From positions 1 through 64,000 of the forward strand of contig JAFQZM010000037.1 of the NCBI GenBank assembly GCA_017405875.1: a DNA stretch of 64,000 nucleotides. Reading direction: 5' to 3'. The DNA is from a bacterium. Lineage in GTDB: Bacteria > UBP6 > UBA1177. Shown here one piece after another: positions 31,782 through 41,147 of the stretch. Below the pieces are notes generated by a model. It saw only the letters and a program-made list of their open reading frames with translations. It made no database searches and was not told the DNA's origin. The position numbers and the translations under genes are program-made. How positions within the stretch are numbered: the stretch's first letter is position 1; every line of letters begins with the position of its first letter.

Positions 31782-34319
31782 ATGAAAAAGATTTTTCTTA
31801 TGTTCGCGCTCATTATGAGTGTTTTTGCGGTAAACGGTGCAGAACTTTTCTACAGCAACGGCACGAGTCTTACCATGCAGAAGGCCGAAGGTTTCAGTGC
31901 AGTCAGCCGCATAGCTTCAGACGCTTTTGTTCCGAAAAACGAAATTTACCGTCTGAATCTCGGGAAAAAAGTGTTTTCCATTGTTAAAGGCAGCGGCGAA
32001 CTTCCCGTTTATTTCCTCGGCGATATGCCGGTCGTAGCTGAAAAAACAATTTTCTGGCGCGGTGAAAAATCTGTCGAATATATGGAAAAAAATTATGGAT
32101 TGAAACTTGTCGAAGTTTTTCCGACTTATCCGCTTTATTCTTTTTCAGTGCAGGGTGACAGCGTTGAAGTTGCCGAAAAAATCGTGAAGAACGGCGACGG
32201 TTACGCATTCCCCGACCTCGTGCGCGAAACGACTCTCAGATTCGTTCCCGAAAAAACTCCGAAAGATCCTTATTTTGATATGCAATGGCACCTTCAGAAC
32301 ACAGGAAAAGTTACCGATTATCAGGGAAAAGAGGTGCAGATAATAAAAAATGCCGACACGAAATTCATCCAGATGCTAGAATTCCTGAATGCCAACAAAA
32401 TCGAGGTCGATACAGACACGAAAATCGCGATAATGGATACCGGAATCGTTCCGGATCACGAAGATTTGACCAATATCGAACCCGGTTATGATGCGATAAA
32501 CGATGAAGAAGGCGGTTATCCCGACCTTGACGAGTTGGAACAATATGCCGGTACGCCGTACATACAGTATCTGGCATCTGCTGTCGGTCACGGAACGACC
32601 TGCGCCGGTGTCAGCGCCGGTGTCGGCAATGATATCGGAATGAGCGGAATGTGCCCGTGGTGCAGACTTTACCCAGTCAGATATCTCGAAGGGTTGCAGG
32701 GAACTGCTATGTCTGACGCCACGATGGTCGATGTTTATGAAAAATATGTGGAAGATCCCGATATTACAACGATAAACTGCAGTTTCGGTCCCGATTCCTC
32801 TTACGGAACGATCCCTGTCACGCCGGGCGAAGTCGAATCTCATGAAAATTTCATGCAGAACGGAAGAAACGGTAAAGGCGGCGTCATCGTCTACGCTTCA
32901 GGAAACGACGGAGTCGATTCTTCTTACGAACAACTTCTGGGACACAATTTCACTATTGAAAGAAACGGGAAAGAATTTACAGACAGAGTCGTAACAGTCA
33001 ATGCGGCGAGCGCTTGGGATTCGAGAGTCGAATATTCGAATTACGGACCTTTTTCGACAGTTACCGCTCCGTCGCTTTCCGAGACTCCGATTGTCGGCAT
33101 TGCAACGACTTCGATTCCGGGTTACGGCGACTACAAAAACGACTACACGCTTCTTTTTTCCGGAACTTCCGCGGCTGCTCCCGTCGTTTCGGGCTTTTTC
33201 GGCGCGGTATTCAGTATAAATCCCGAACTTACTCTTGAAGAAGCAATCGAAATTCTGAAGAAAAGTGCAGATAAAATCAATCCCGAAACAGGTCTTTGGG
33301 ATGAGAACGGTTTCAGTGTGAAATACGGCTACGGCAGAGTAAACCTCGAAAAGGCGGCCCGTCTCGCAGCAGGATTGAAAATGTGTGCCGAAGAAAAGGA
33401 AGAAGTCTGCGGAAACCATCTTGATGACGACTGCGACGGCTATGTCGATGAAGGATGTGCAGAGCCGCTTAAAATCGGTCAGGCCTGCGAAAGCAGCGAA
33501 GACTGTCTGACATCTTCAAACACTATCGACGATGTCGAATGTTTGAAAGCGCGCCGCTACTGGGCTTTTGAAGGCGGTTACTGCATTGAAAAGAGTAAAA
33601 ACGCTCCGTGTTCCGACGGAACGGTAGCTTTCGATGTCCAGAACAACGAATATTATCTCTGCGCTCTTGAATGCAGCGATGTCAAACCATGCGAAAGAGA
33701 AGGTTACTACTGCACAAATGAAGTATTGGGCGTTTGTCTGCCGAGCTGCAAGAAAAATTCAGACTGCAACGAGGGTTCATACTGCAATGATGAAGAAAGA
33801 TGCGAAAAACTTCCTTCATCGATCGGCGGAAGCTGCGCGGACGACAGCGAATGTGCGGGCGATTTCACATCCTGCAACACCAGGTTCGAAGGCGGCTACT
33901 GCACGGAAGAATGCACCGGTGAAGACAGTGAGTGTCCGGACGGCGCAAAATGCGTAACGTACGGCAACAGACGTAAGACCACATCGTGTCTGGCTTCATG
34001 CGCTTCCGATAAGGATTGCAGAACAGACGAAGGTTATCTCTGCCATCCTCAGTTCGGTTCAAAAAGCGGAGTCTGCTACAGAAAGTGCATGGGAGATTCC
34101 GACTGCAACGATGAAAATGCTGTATGCAACGAAGACGGATACTGCGCTTCCGAAAATTGGGAAGGCTGGCCGGAAGAACCGGAAGATACCGATGAAACTC
34201 CCGACGACGACACAATCGGAAGTAATCCTGAAAACGATGAAGATGAAGAAGATATGACTTATAGCGATGACAGCAAACCTGAGAAGAAAAGCGACGGCTG
34301 TTCTGTTGTCGTGATGTAA
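31782..34319 (+). CDS. Secreted subtilisin-like serine protease with Cys-rich C-terminal repeats
   Basis: An 845-residue S8 protease. Sec signal to about residue 20, a propeptide-like region, then the catalytic Asp in IAIMDTGIVPDHED, His in GHGTTCAGVSAG, oxyanion Asn in YASGNDG and Ser in SGTSAAAPVVSG. After about residue 540 comes a MopE-like unit (CGNHLDDDCDGYVDEGC) and several Cys-rich units with CxSDxDC patterns, probably disulfide-bonded. A tail of Asp/Glu ends in DGCSVVVM. The tail has a lone Cys close to the C-terminus but no following membrane helix, unlike MYXO-CTERM sorting signals. Likely a surface or extracellular enzyme. Confidence 0.9.
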   Translation: MKKIFLMFALIMSVFAVNGAELFYSNGTSLTMQKAEGFSAVSRIASDAFVPKNEIYRLNLGKKVFSIVKGSGELPVYFLGDMPVVAEKTIFWRGEKSVEYMEKNYGLKLVEVFPTYPLYSFSVQGDSVEVAEKIVKNGDGYAFPDLVRETTLRFVPEKTPKDPYFDMQWHLQNTGKVTDYQGKEVQIIKNADTKFIQMLEFLNANKIEVDTDTKIAIMDTGIVPDHEDLTNIEPGYDAINDEEGGYPDLDELEQYAGTPYIQYLASAVGHGTTCAGVSAGVGNDIGMSGMCPWCRLYPVRYLEGLQGTAMSDATMVDVYEKYVEDPDITTINCSFGPDSSYGTIPVTPGEVESHENFMQNGRNGKGGVIVYASGNDGVDSSYEQLLGHNFTIERNGKEFTDRVVTVNAASAWDSRVEYSNYGPFSTVTAPSLSETPIVGIATTSIPGYGDYKNDYTLLFSGTSAAAPVVSGFFGAVFSINPELTLEEAIEILKKSADKINPETGLWDENGFSVKYGYGRVNLEKAARLAAGLKMCAEEKEEVCGNHLDDDCDGYVDEGCAEPLKIGQACESSEDCLTSSNTIDDVECLKARRYWAFEGGYCIEKSKNAPCSDGTVAFDVQNNEYYLCALECSDVKPCEREGYYCTNEVLGVCLPSCKKNSDCNEGSYCNDEERCEKLPSSIGGSCADDSECAGDFTSCNTRFEGGYCTEECTGEDSECPDGAKCVTYGNRRKTTSCLASCASDKDCRTDEGYLCHPQFGSKSGVCYRKCMGDSDCNDENAVCNEDGYCASENWEGWPEEPEDTDETPDDDTIGSNPENDEDEEDMTYSDDSKPEKKSDGCSVVVM

Positions 34320-34320
34320 A

Positions 34321-35112
34321 ATGGTCGATCTGAAAGGAAAAAAAGCCCTTATCACGGGCGCTTCAAGCGGTTTCGGAGCCGATTTTGCCGACATTCTCGC
34401 CGAAAAGGGAATGGATCTCGTCATCACGGCGCGGCGCGAAGACAAACTCAACGCTCTCAAAGAAAAAATCGTTGAAAAATACGGCGTGAACGTCAGTGTC
34501 ATCGTCATGGATCTCTCAGGATTCGATGCGGCTGAAAAACTTTATACCGAAGTGAAAAACGAAAATATCGACATGCTCATAAACAACGCGGGTTACGGTA
34601 TGTACGGCTGGTTCGAGCGGCAGGATGCGGCGGCGCTCAACAGAATGGTGCAGCTCAACGTCGTTTCGGCTTTTGTCCTCGCCAATCTTTTCGCGAAGGA
34701 TTTTTCTGCAAAAAATTCGGGCTGGATTTTGAACACTGCCTCTTTTGCGGCGTTCAATCCGACTCCTTTTTATGCGGTTTACGGTGCAACGAAGGCATTT
34801 TTGATGAATTTTTCGGTCGCTCTCCGCACCGAACTCAGAAAACAGGGAAAAAACGTCTGTGTAACGGCGCTCTGCCCCGGTTTTACCGACACCGAATTCG
34901 TTCAGACGGCCAATCAGAAACGCTCGAAACTTCTCGAAATGATTATCGGAAAAAGCTATCCCGCCGCAGTTGAAGCGGTAAACGGTCTTCTCAAAAACAA
35001 GCCGGTAGTCATGCCGCGCCTGATGAACCGCTTCGCCGCGTTTTTCCTCCGCTTCCTGCCGAGAAGCGTTGCGGCTGAAGCTGCGTTTATGTCGATAAGG
35101 GATAAAGATTGA
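34321..35112 (+). CDS. Short-chain dehydrogenase/reductase
   Basis: Classical SDR, 263 residues, cytoplasmic. NAD(P) site ALITGASSGFGADFA, then TARRED (an NADP-type Arg pair), NNAG in MLINNAGYGMYG, the Ser in NTASFAAF, and the catalytic YxxxK in YAVYGATKAF. The C-terminal LCPGFTDTEFV is typical of the DltE/YqjQ-like branch. It starts two bases after the protease stop without an obvious ribosome site. Substrate unknown. Confidence 0.88.
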   Translation: MVDLKGKKALITGASSGFGADFADILAEKGMDLVITARREDKLNALKEKIVEKYGVNVSVIVMDLSGFDAAEKLYTEVKNENIDMLINNAGYGMYGWFERQDAAALNRMVQLNVVSAFVLANLFAKDFSAKNSGWILNTASFAAFNPTPFYAVYGATKAFLMNFSVALRTELRKQGKNVCVTALCPGFTDTEFVQTANQKRSKLLEMIIGKSYPAAVEAVNGLLKNKPVVMPRLMNRFAAFFLRFLPRSVAAEAAFMSIRDKD

Positions 35113-35128
35113 AAAACAGGAGATAAAT

Positions 35129-35806
35129 ATGAAAAAAATTATTCTGGTGCTTTTGATCGCGGTTTTTGCGGTAATGTCCTGCAACAAGGAAAAAACTGCT
35201 GAAGTAAAAAACACGGAAACGTCTGAAAACAAAGAGAATATTCAACCAATTCAGGAGGAGAAAAACATGACTATTTACGATTTTACGGTGAAAGACAGAA
35301 AGGGAAACGATGTTCCGATGGCAACTTTCAAAGGTAAAGTGCTCCTTATCGTGAACACTGCTACCGGCTGTGGTTTTACTCCGCAGTATGAAGGACTTGA
35401 AAACCTCTGGGAAGAATATCACGACAAAGGCCTGGAAATACTTGATTTTCCGTGTGACCAGTTCGGTCATCAGGCGCCCGGAACTGACGACGAAATACAT
35501 GAATTCTGCCAGATGAAGTTCAACACCGGTTTCGAAAACTTCAAAAAAATCGAAGTAAACGGCGAAAACGAACATCCGCTCTACACTTTTCTCAAAAATA
35601 AGAAGAGTTTCGCGGGTTTTACCGGTGAAAAAGCCGAATTTATGGATGGTTTTATTTCAAAACAGGATCCCGACTACAAAAACAACGCCGAAATCAAATG
35701 GAATTTCACAAAATTTCTCGTAAACCGCGAAGGCGAGGTTATAGAGCGCTTCGAATCGACAACGGAACCTGCTGAGATCGCTGACAAGATTCTTTCGCTC
35801 CTCTAA
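35129..35806 (+). CDS. Glutathione-peroxidase-family lipoprotein
   Basis: A 225-residue thiol peroxidase of the GPx family with a lipoprotein signal (lipobox AVMSC). Active-site Cys in NTATGCGFTPQYEGLE, Gln in FPCDQFGHQAPGT, and Trp/Asn in IKWNFTKFLV. It has Cys rather than selenocysteine, so probably thioredoxin-type reduction. Anchoring at the envelope implies a periplasmic thiol donor. GGAG precedes the ATG; it is 16 bases after the SDR gene and may share its transcript. Confidence 0.9.
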   Translation: MKKIILVLLIAVFAVMSCNKEKTAEVKNTETSENKENIQPIQEEKNMTIYDFTVKDRKGNDVPMATFKGKVLLIVNTATGCGFTPQYEGLENLWEEYHDKGLEILDFPCDQFGHQAPGTDDEIHEFCQMKFNTGFENFKKIEVNGENEHPLYTFLKNKKSFAGFTGEKAEFMDGFISKQDPDYKNNAEIKWNFTKFLVNREGEVIERFESTTEPAEIADKILSLL

Positions 35807-35833
35807 TAATTTCCAAAAAATTTTATTTCCTTG

Positions 35834-35885
35834 TTGACATCCGTTTTTTCTGTGCTATAAACAGTTGGTTGAATGGTTGTTCAAC
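35834..35885 (+). promoter_or_regulatory. Promoter and ArsR-type operator of the metal efflux operon
   Basis: TTGACA (35834-35839), 16 bases, TATAAA (35856-35861). Seven bases on is the inverted repeat GTTGAA-N6-TTCAAC (35868-35885), right at the expected start of transcription. ArsR/SmtB regulators bind such imperfect 12-2-12-like repeats over start sites, so the product of 35907 probably represses its own operon here. Confidence 0.65.
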
Positions 35886-35906
35886 TATTGAAATTTGGAG
35901 GCTGTT

Positions 35907-36260
35907 ATGGAAGAAAGAGCTTGTTGCGATTGTGATGTCATCCACGAGAAGATCGTTAAGGCGGTGAAAAAGAAAGTTCCGCCGATGGAAGAGTATCTGC
36001 TCGTGTCTGATCTTTTCAAAATGTTCGGAGACCCTTCCCGGATGAGGCTTATGCATGCCCTGTCGATTCACGAAATGTGCGTATGTGACCTTGCAGTTTT
36101 TCTCGGCATCACGAAATCGGCTGTTTCGCATCAGCTCAAGTCGCTGAGACTTTTAAACCTTGTGAAATACAGGAAGGAAGGGCAGGTCGCCTTTTATTCT
36201 CTTGCGGACGACCATGTCGAAGCAATAATAAATATCGGTTTTGAACATATTCGTGAATAA
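35907..36260 (+). CDS. ArsR/SmtB-family metal-sensing repressor (CadC/CzrA-like)
   Basis: A 117-residue winged-helix repressor. N-terminal Cys in ERACCDCDVIHE and ELCVCD-type EMCVCDLAVF match the cadmium/lead site of CadC. The C-terminal DDHVEAIINIGFEHIRE also has the Asp-His/His-Glu pattern of the zinc site on helix 5. Recognition helix ITKSAVSHQLKSLRLLNLV. ATG 35907 follows GGAGG; the TTG at 35895 precedes that site. First gene of an operon with an HMA protein and a P-type ATPase, so it releases DNA when Zn, Cd or Pb binds. Confidence 0.9.
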   Translation: MEERACCDCDVIHEKIVKAVKKKVPPMEEYLLVSDLFKMFGDPSRMRLMHALSIHEMCVCDLAVFLGITKSAVSHQLKSLRLLNLVKYRKEGQVAFYSLADDHVEAIINIGFEHIRE

Positions 36261-36276
36261 ATTTATGGAGAGAAAA

Positions 36277-36495
36277 ATGAAAAAGAGATTCAGATGTGAA
36301 GTCGACTGCGCGAACTGCGCGGCAAAGATCGAAGATGCTATCCGCGGGATCGACGGAGTTCAGGATGTAACGCTCAACTTTATCGCTCAGAAACTGACGA
36401 TCGTTGCCGATGACGACAAATTTGACGAAATTCTGAAATCGGCGGTCGCAAAGGCAAGGAAGATAGAGCCCGACGCAACGATTTTTGTGGAATAG
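36277..36495 (+). CDS. Heavy-metal-associated (HMA) domain protein
   Basis: A 72-residue ferredoxin-like metallochaperone domain. Metal site CEVDCANCAAKIE, followed by DGVQDVTLNFIAQKLTIV. The downstream ATPase lacks its own N-terminal HMA domain, so this looks like that domain encoded as a separate gene. ATG 36277 follows GGAGAG; the frame is open from 36241 but without a site. Two bases separate it from the ATPase gene. Confidence 0.88.
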   Translation: MKKRFRCEVDCANCAAKIEDAIRGIDGVQDVTLNFIAQKLTIVADDDKFDEILKSAVAKARKIEPDATIFVE

Positions 36496-36497
36496 CC

Positions 36498-38381
36498 ATG
36501 AACGCGAAGCAAAAAAGAACGATCATTGAAATCGTTGTCACAGTTCTGCTTTTTGCGGCTGTTTTTGTCTGCGATCATTCCGGTTTGTTCGACTGTCCCC
36601 GCATAAAACTTGCCCTTTACCTTGTTCCCTACATCGTGATCGGCCGCAGCGTGCTGAAAAAGGCGGTTCTCAACATTGTCAGCGGAAACGCTTTCGACGA
36701 GAGTTTTCTTATGACTGTGGCGACTGTGGCGGCGTTTGCGATAGGCGAATATTCCGAGGCGACGGCGGTCATGCTTTTCTACCAGATAGGTGAATTTTTC
36801 CAGAGCTATGCTGTAGGAAAATCGAGGGCTTCTATTGCCGAAATGATGAGTATCGCTCCTGAATACGCGAACCTTGAGACTCCAGACGGGATAAAAGAAG
36901 TCGATCCCGAAGAAGTGAATATCGGCGATATCATCGTGATAAGAGCTGGAGAAAAGATTCCGCTTGACGGAGTTGTTACCGAAGGTGAATCGTTTGTCGA
37001 TACGGCGGCTCTTACCGGTGAATCGGTGCCGCGCAGAGTTTCTGCCGGTGATGACGTCATAAGCGGGTGCGTCAACGGGGAAGGGATATTAAAAGTAAAA
37101 GTTGCAAAAAAATACGAGGATTCAACAGTTGCGAAGATCCTCGAACTTGTCGAAAACGCAAGCTCCAAAAAAGCCCGACTTGAAAATTTCATCACCCGTT
37201 TTGCAAGAGTCTATACCCCGATAGTTACTGTGAGTGCGCTTCTTCTAGCGGTGATCCCGCCGCTTCTATTCGGTTACAGCTTTGCCGATTGGATCGAAAG
37301 AGCCTGCATTTTTCTTATCGTGTCGTGTCCGTGCGCCCTTGTGATTTCGGTTCCTTTAGGCTTTTTCGGCGGGATCGGTGCCGCTTCAAAGATCGGAGTG
37401 CTCGTAAAAGGAAGCAGCTATTTGGAAGCGGTATCGGAAGTCAAAACTATAGTTTTCGACAAAACCGGAACTCTCACAAAAGGGGAATTCAAAGTCAGCA
37501 GGGTTCTTCCGAATACGGCGGCAGGCTTTTCCTCTGAAGAGCTTCTCCGTCTTGCTGCTCACGCGGAAAGTTTGTCCAACCACCCGATAGCGAAATCTAT
37601 TGCAAACGCTTACGGAGGCAAGATTGAGACAGAAAAAGTCTCTCTCGCCAAAGAAACTGCGGGGCGCGGTGTTGCGGTCAATTATGACGGCAAAAACATA
37701 GCTGCCGGGAACTGCCTTCTTCTGGATGAACTCGGGGTCGAATACAATAGCAGCGAGGATGCCGGAACAGTCGTTCATGTTGCCTGCGACGGCACTTATG
37801 CAGGATGCATCGTGATCTCAGACGAGATCAAAAACGGGGTCAGAGAGGCACTCTCAGAAATGCGTTCGGCAGGTATCAGAAAGCTAGTCATGCTTTCGGG
37901 AGACCGCGTTGAAGCGGCGGAATCAGTTGCAGGAACTCTTGGGATAGACGAATTCCGCGCACAGCTTCTGCCTGTGGACAAAGTTTCCGAAGTCGAAAAG
38001 CTGATCTCGGAGGAAAAAAACGGAAAAGTCGCATTCGTCGGCGACGGGATCAACGATGCACCCGTTCTCATGCGTGCCGATGTCGGTATCGCGATGGGAA
38101 GTCTGGGCTCTGATGCGGCTATCGAAGCGGCAGATGTGGTTCTTATGGACGATGATATCAGAAAAATTTCGTCGATAATCCGCATTTCAAGAAAAACAAT
38201 GGCTATCGTTCGTGAAAACATAACTTTCGCTCTTGCTGTGAAATTCCTTGTGCTGATTCTCGGTGCAATAGGAGTCGCAAACATGTGGGAGGCCGTTTTC
38301 GGAGATGTCGGGGTTACTGTGCTTGCTATATTCAATTCGATGCGTGCGATGAGAAGCGGAAAAAAGCCTGCAAATCTGTAA
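36498..38381 (+). CDS. P-type ATPase, Zn/Cd/Pb exporter (ZntA/CadA type) without HMA domain
   Basis: P1B-type ATPase, 627 residues. Actuator loop TGESVPRR, the transmembrane metal motif SCPCALVIS, phosphorylation site DKTGTLTKGE, nucleotide-domain SNHPIAKS, hinge GDGINDAPVL, and the last helices with FGDVGVTVLAIFNSMR, whose Asp is typical of the Zn/Cd/Pb group. It begins directly with membrane helices; the HMA domain is the separate gene upstream. It exports divalent metals from the cytoplasm, controlled by the ArsR-type repressor of the operon. Confidence 0.94.
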   Translation: MNAKQKRTIIEIVVTVLLFAAVFVCDHSGLFDCPRIKLALYLVPYIVIGRSVLKKAVLNIVSGNAFDESFLMTVATVAAFAIGEYSEATAVMLFYQIGEFFQSYAVGKSRASIAEMMSIAPEYANLETPDGIKEVDPEEVNIGDIIVIRAGEKIPLDGVVTEGESFVDTAALTGESVPRRVSAGDDVISGCVNGEGILKVKVAKKYEDSTVAKILELVENASSKKARLENFITRFARVYTPIVTVSALLLAVIPPLLFGYSFADWIERACIFLIVSCPCALVISVPLGFFGGIGAASKIGVLVKGSSYLEAVSEVKTIVFDKTGTLTKGEFKVSRVLPNTAAGFSSEELLRLAAHAESLSNHPIAKSIANAYGGKIETEKVSLAKETAGRGVAVNYDGKNIAAGNCLLLDELGVEYNSSEDAGTVVHVACDGTYAGCIVISDEIKNGVREALSEMRSAGIRKLVMLSGDRVEAAESVAGTLGIDEFRAQLLPVDKVSEVEKLISEEKNGKVAFVGDGINDAPVLMRADVGIAMGSLGSDAAIEAADVVLMDDDIRKISSIIRISRKTMAIVRENITFALAVKFLVLILGAIGVANMWEAVFGDVGVTVLAIFNSMRAMRSGKKPANL

Positions 38382-38470
38382 AAAATCATCAGTAGTGTAA
38401 CCTGCTTAATTGAAAAATATCTAATAATCGTTATATTCCGTTGTTTGTTTTTTTATCACTGGAGGGGAAA

Positions 38471-39469
38471 ATGATAGTTATCACGGGCGCAAGCGGTCAT
38501 GTAGGCAACAATCTTGTCCGCGAACTGAACAAAAGAGGCATAAAACCCAGAATCCTCATTCACGAGGAAACGACGGTCAGAAAGGCGATCGAAGGGCTTG
38601 ATTTCGAGGAAGTCAAGGGCGACACGAGAGATCTCGAATCGCTGAAAAAGGCTTTCGAAGGTGCCGATCTCGTCTACAACTGCGCAGCTGCGATCTCAAT
38701 AAAATGCGGTGTCTACGACAAAATCAAAACAGTCAACGTCGACGGCGTCAGAAATGTCGTCGAAGCGTGCATCGCAGACAAAGTCAGAAGACTCGTCCAC
38801 GTCAGCTCGATCGAAGCTCTGGGCGATCCGGGCGAAGGTGTCGTCGCGACTGAAGAAATGGGCTTCAACCCCGACAGAGCGATGCTCGAATACGGGATCA
38901 CGAAGGCGGAAGGCTCTCTTATCGTCCAGAAAGCGGTGGAAGAGGGAAAAATCGACGCGGTCACGGTATGTCCGGTAGGAATTCTGGGACCTAACGACTT
39001 CCGTCCGTCGCAGATGGGAACAATGGAGATGAACTTCCGCAAAGGCAAACTTCCCGCTTATCCGGCTTACGGCGGATTCGACTGGGTCGATGTCAGAGAC
39101 GTTGTTGAAGCGATAATCCTGGCCGGCGAAAAGGGTAAAACCGGTGAATTTTATCTTCTTTCGGGCGGTCACGTGACAAACGACGAAATGATGGGGATCC
39201 TTGAAAAACTTTCAGGCAGGAAACGCCCGAAAGTTTCACTTCCTTACTGGCTTATGTACACCGCAGGATTTTTGGCTGAAAACTGCTTCTACCGCTTTTT
39301 CAAGAGCGTTGAACCCGTCATCACCCGCGGCAGTGCAAGAATCCTCAAAAGCGACCTTCACGCATCATCAGAAAAGGCTCAGAAAGAACTCGGAATGAAG
39401 TTCAGAGGTGTCGAAGAAATCTTCCGCGACCACTACAACTGGATGGTGGAATACACTTCCAAAAATTAA
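38471..39469 (+). CDS. NAD-dependent epimerase/dehydratase (extended SDR)
   Basis: A 332-residue extended SDR. Nucleotide site MIVITGASGHVGNNLV, then VKGDTRD, YNCAAAIS, the catalytic YxxxK in LEYGITKAEGSLI, and VRDVVEAI. The pattern is closest to dihydroflavonol-reductase/hydroxysteroid-dehydrogenase-like bacterial proteins. GGAGGGG precedes ATG 38471; an earlier in-frame start (38441) is before that site. Stands alone; substrate unknown. Confidence 0.87.
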   Translation: MIVITGASGHVGNNLVRELNKRGIKPRILIHEETTVRKAIEGLDFEEVKGDTRDLESLKKAFEGADLVYNCAAAISIKCGVYDKIKTVNVDGVRNVVEACIADKVRRLVHVSSIEALGDPGEGVVATEEMGFNPDRAMLEYGITKAEGSLIVQKAVEEGKIDAVTVCPVGILGPNDFRPSQMGTMEMNFRKGKLPAYPAYGGFDWVDVRDVVEAIILAGEKGKTGEFYLLSGGHVTNDEMMGILEKLSGRKRPKVSLPYWLMYTAGFLAENCFYRFFKSVEPVITRGSARILKSDLHASSEKAQKELGMKFRGVEEIFRDHYNWMVEYTSKN

Positions 39470-39502
39470 CTGCTTGATTCTATTTTGATTTTTCTTCATG
39501 CT

Positions 39503-39530
39503 TTGACTTTTCGCGCTATTTCAATATAAT
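39503..39530 (+). promoter_or_regulatory. Promoter for the 39556-41909 run
   Basis: TTGACT (39503-39508), 16 bases, TATAAT (39525-39530), 25 bases ahead of ATG 39556. A strong housekeeping-type promoter for the following tightly packed genes. Confidence 0.6.
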
Positions 39531-39555
39531 GCCGCGTCTTTTTTAGGAGTGCTTA

Positions 39556-40026
39556 ATGAGACGTTTTTTTTCACTTTTTCTCTTTCTGTTTTTTCTTTTC
39601 CCCATTTTTGCGGAAAGTGCCGAAACAACGCTTCTCACTTTGAAATATCAGGCAACTGCGATAGGCGAGATCTCGCTTGCATACAGGCTTGAAACACTCA
39701 CTATGAGCCTTGCCGCGGCAAAGGCGGTCGATAAAGAATATATAACGGCGATCCTTGATGAAGTCGATGCGACGGTAGAAAACGGAAAATCGATAATTAC
39801 AACCAAAAACGCTTCGCCGGATCAACTTACGAAAGAGATAATCGCGGCATTTGACCAGCTTCTGAAGTGCTCCGGAGAGATAAAAAAATATTCATCGGCA
39901 CAAGGAAAAACCGGCAGGGAAGAAGTTGAAAAATGTCTTGAAATTTCACGCGATAACATAGACAAACTCACGGATATGTATCAGAAAATTCAGAATAAAA
40001 ACAAAGTAAACGGAGTAAACAAATGA
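39556..40026 (+). CDS. Exported helical protein of unknown function
   Basis: A 156-residue protein with a Sec signal (a run of Phe and Leu, cut about FAES). The rest is mostly helical with two Cys (LLKCSGE and VEKCLEI) and no family I recognise. Its stop overlaps the purE start by four bases (ATGA), so it is co-translated with purE although no functional link is evident. Confidence 0.7.
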   Translation: MRRFFSLFLFLFFLFPIFAESAETTLLTLKYQATAIGEISLAYRLETLTMSLAAAKAVDKEYITAILDEVDATVENGKSIITTKNASPDQLTKEIIAAFDQLLKCSGEIKKYSSAQGKTGREEVEKCLEISRDNIDKLTDMYQKIQNKNKVNGVNK

Positions 40027-40511
40027 ACAAAGTAATGATCATCATGGGCAGCGATTCCGACTGGAAAGTAATGCAGAAAGCGGTTGCAGTCCTCAAGGAA
40101 TTCGGCGTTGATTTCGAAGTTCACGTAAGTTCGGCTCACAGAACTCCCGAAAAAACGGTTGCTCTGGTCGAAAATTTCGACGGTGCGTGCTTTATCGCCG
40201 GCGCCGGTGCTGCGGCTCATCTTGCAGGAGTCGTTGCGGCTCACACGACAAAACCTGTCATAGCTGTTCCTCTTGATTCAGGCGCGCTTCACGGGCTTGA
40301 CGCGCTTTATGCGACTGTTCAGATGCCTTCCGGTGTTCCCGTTGCGACGATGGCTATCGACGGCGCGAAAAATGCAGGTCTTTTCGCTGTTCAGATCCTT
40401 GCTTTGAACGATGAAAAACTTGCTTCGGCATTGAAGTCATACAAGATGAAAATGAAAGATGAAGTTGAAGTAAAAGATAATAAAATTCAAGACTTGGCTA
40501 AAGAGGTGTAG
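40023..40511 (+). CDS. purE: N5-carboxyaminoimidazole ribonucleotide mutase
   Basis: PurE, 162 residues, of the de novo purine pathway. Signature segments: IIMGSDSDWKVM, VSSAHRTPEKT, IAGAGAAAHLAGVVAAHT, PVIAVPLDSGALHGLDALYATVQMP read in two pieces, and GVPVATMAIDGAKNAGLFA. The C-terminus has an added acidic helix. No purK is in view. It is distantly related to LarB at 22724 but clearly a separate family by these motifs. Confidence 0.94.
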   Translation: MNKVMIIMGSDSDWKVMQKAVAVLKEFGVDFEVHVSSAHRTPEKTVALVENFDGACFIAGAGAAAHLAGVVAAHTTKPVIAVPLDSGALHGLDALYATVQMPSGVPVATMAIDGAKNAGLFAVQILALNDEKLASALKSYKMKMKDEVEVKDNKIQDLAKEV

Positions 40512-40512
40512 T

Positions 40513-41145
40513 ATGGAGATTCTTTCAATCGAAGAAGCTGCGTGGAAAGTCAGAAACGGTCAGGTTATCGCATATCCGACTGAAACGGTTTACGGTCTAG
40601 GTTCGATAATTTTTGAAGAAGAACCTGTCATGAGAATCAAGCAGATCAAGGGAATTCCGGCGAACAAGCCGCTTTCCGTCCTCATTTCGAACAACAAAAA
40701 AGAGGAGATGCTTTCAGAACTTATCGAAGGATTTCTTCCTGTTGCACAGAGACTTGCAAAATTTTTCTGGCCGGGACCGCTTACGATTATCCACGAATGC
40801 AGACCCGATCTTCCCGATTTTATAACCGGCGGAACAGGCTATGTCGGAATCCGCTGCTCACCATACTCTTTTGTCAATAGTTTCATTGACTTAGTCGGTC
40901 ATCCGATTGTCAGCACGAGCGCAAATATCACCGGCCAGGCTCCGGCGACGAACTATACCGACGTTTTTTCGTACTTTGACGGTTCTATCGACGGCGTTCT
41001 CATCTGCGACGACTCGATTTCGATTGAGCATCACGCAAGTCCGACGAATATTCCTTCGACAATCGTCAGAGTCGAGCACCACAATTTTGAAATACTCCGT
41101 GAAGGGGCGATCAAGAAAGAAGATATTTTCAGAAAAATCCTTTAA
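40513..41145 (+). CDS. Sua5/YciO/YrdC-family threonylcarbamoyl-AMP synthase-like protein
   Basis: A 210-residue YrdC-domain protein. Motifs: VIAYPTETVYGLGS, RIKQIKGIPANKPLSVLI, FWPGPLTII, GIRCSPYSF and VSTSANITGQAPA. The family makes threonylcarbamoyl-adenylate for the t6A modification of tRNAs that read ANN codons. It lacks the C-terminal Sua5 domain. One base after the purE stop; next gene two bases further. Confidence 0.9.
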   Translation: MEILSIEEAAWKVRNGQVIAYPTETVYGLGSIIFEEEPVMRIKQIKGIPANKPLSVLISNNKKEEMLSELIEGFLPVAQRLAKFFWPGPLTIIHECRPDLPDFITGGTGYVGIRCSPYSFVNSFIDLVGHPIVSTSANITGQAPATNYTDVFSYFDGSIDGVLICDDSISIEHHASPTNIPSTIVRVEHHNFEILREGAIKKEDIFRKIL

Positions 41146-41147
41146 TT

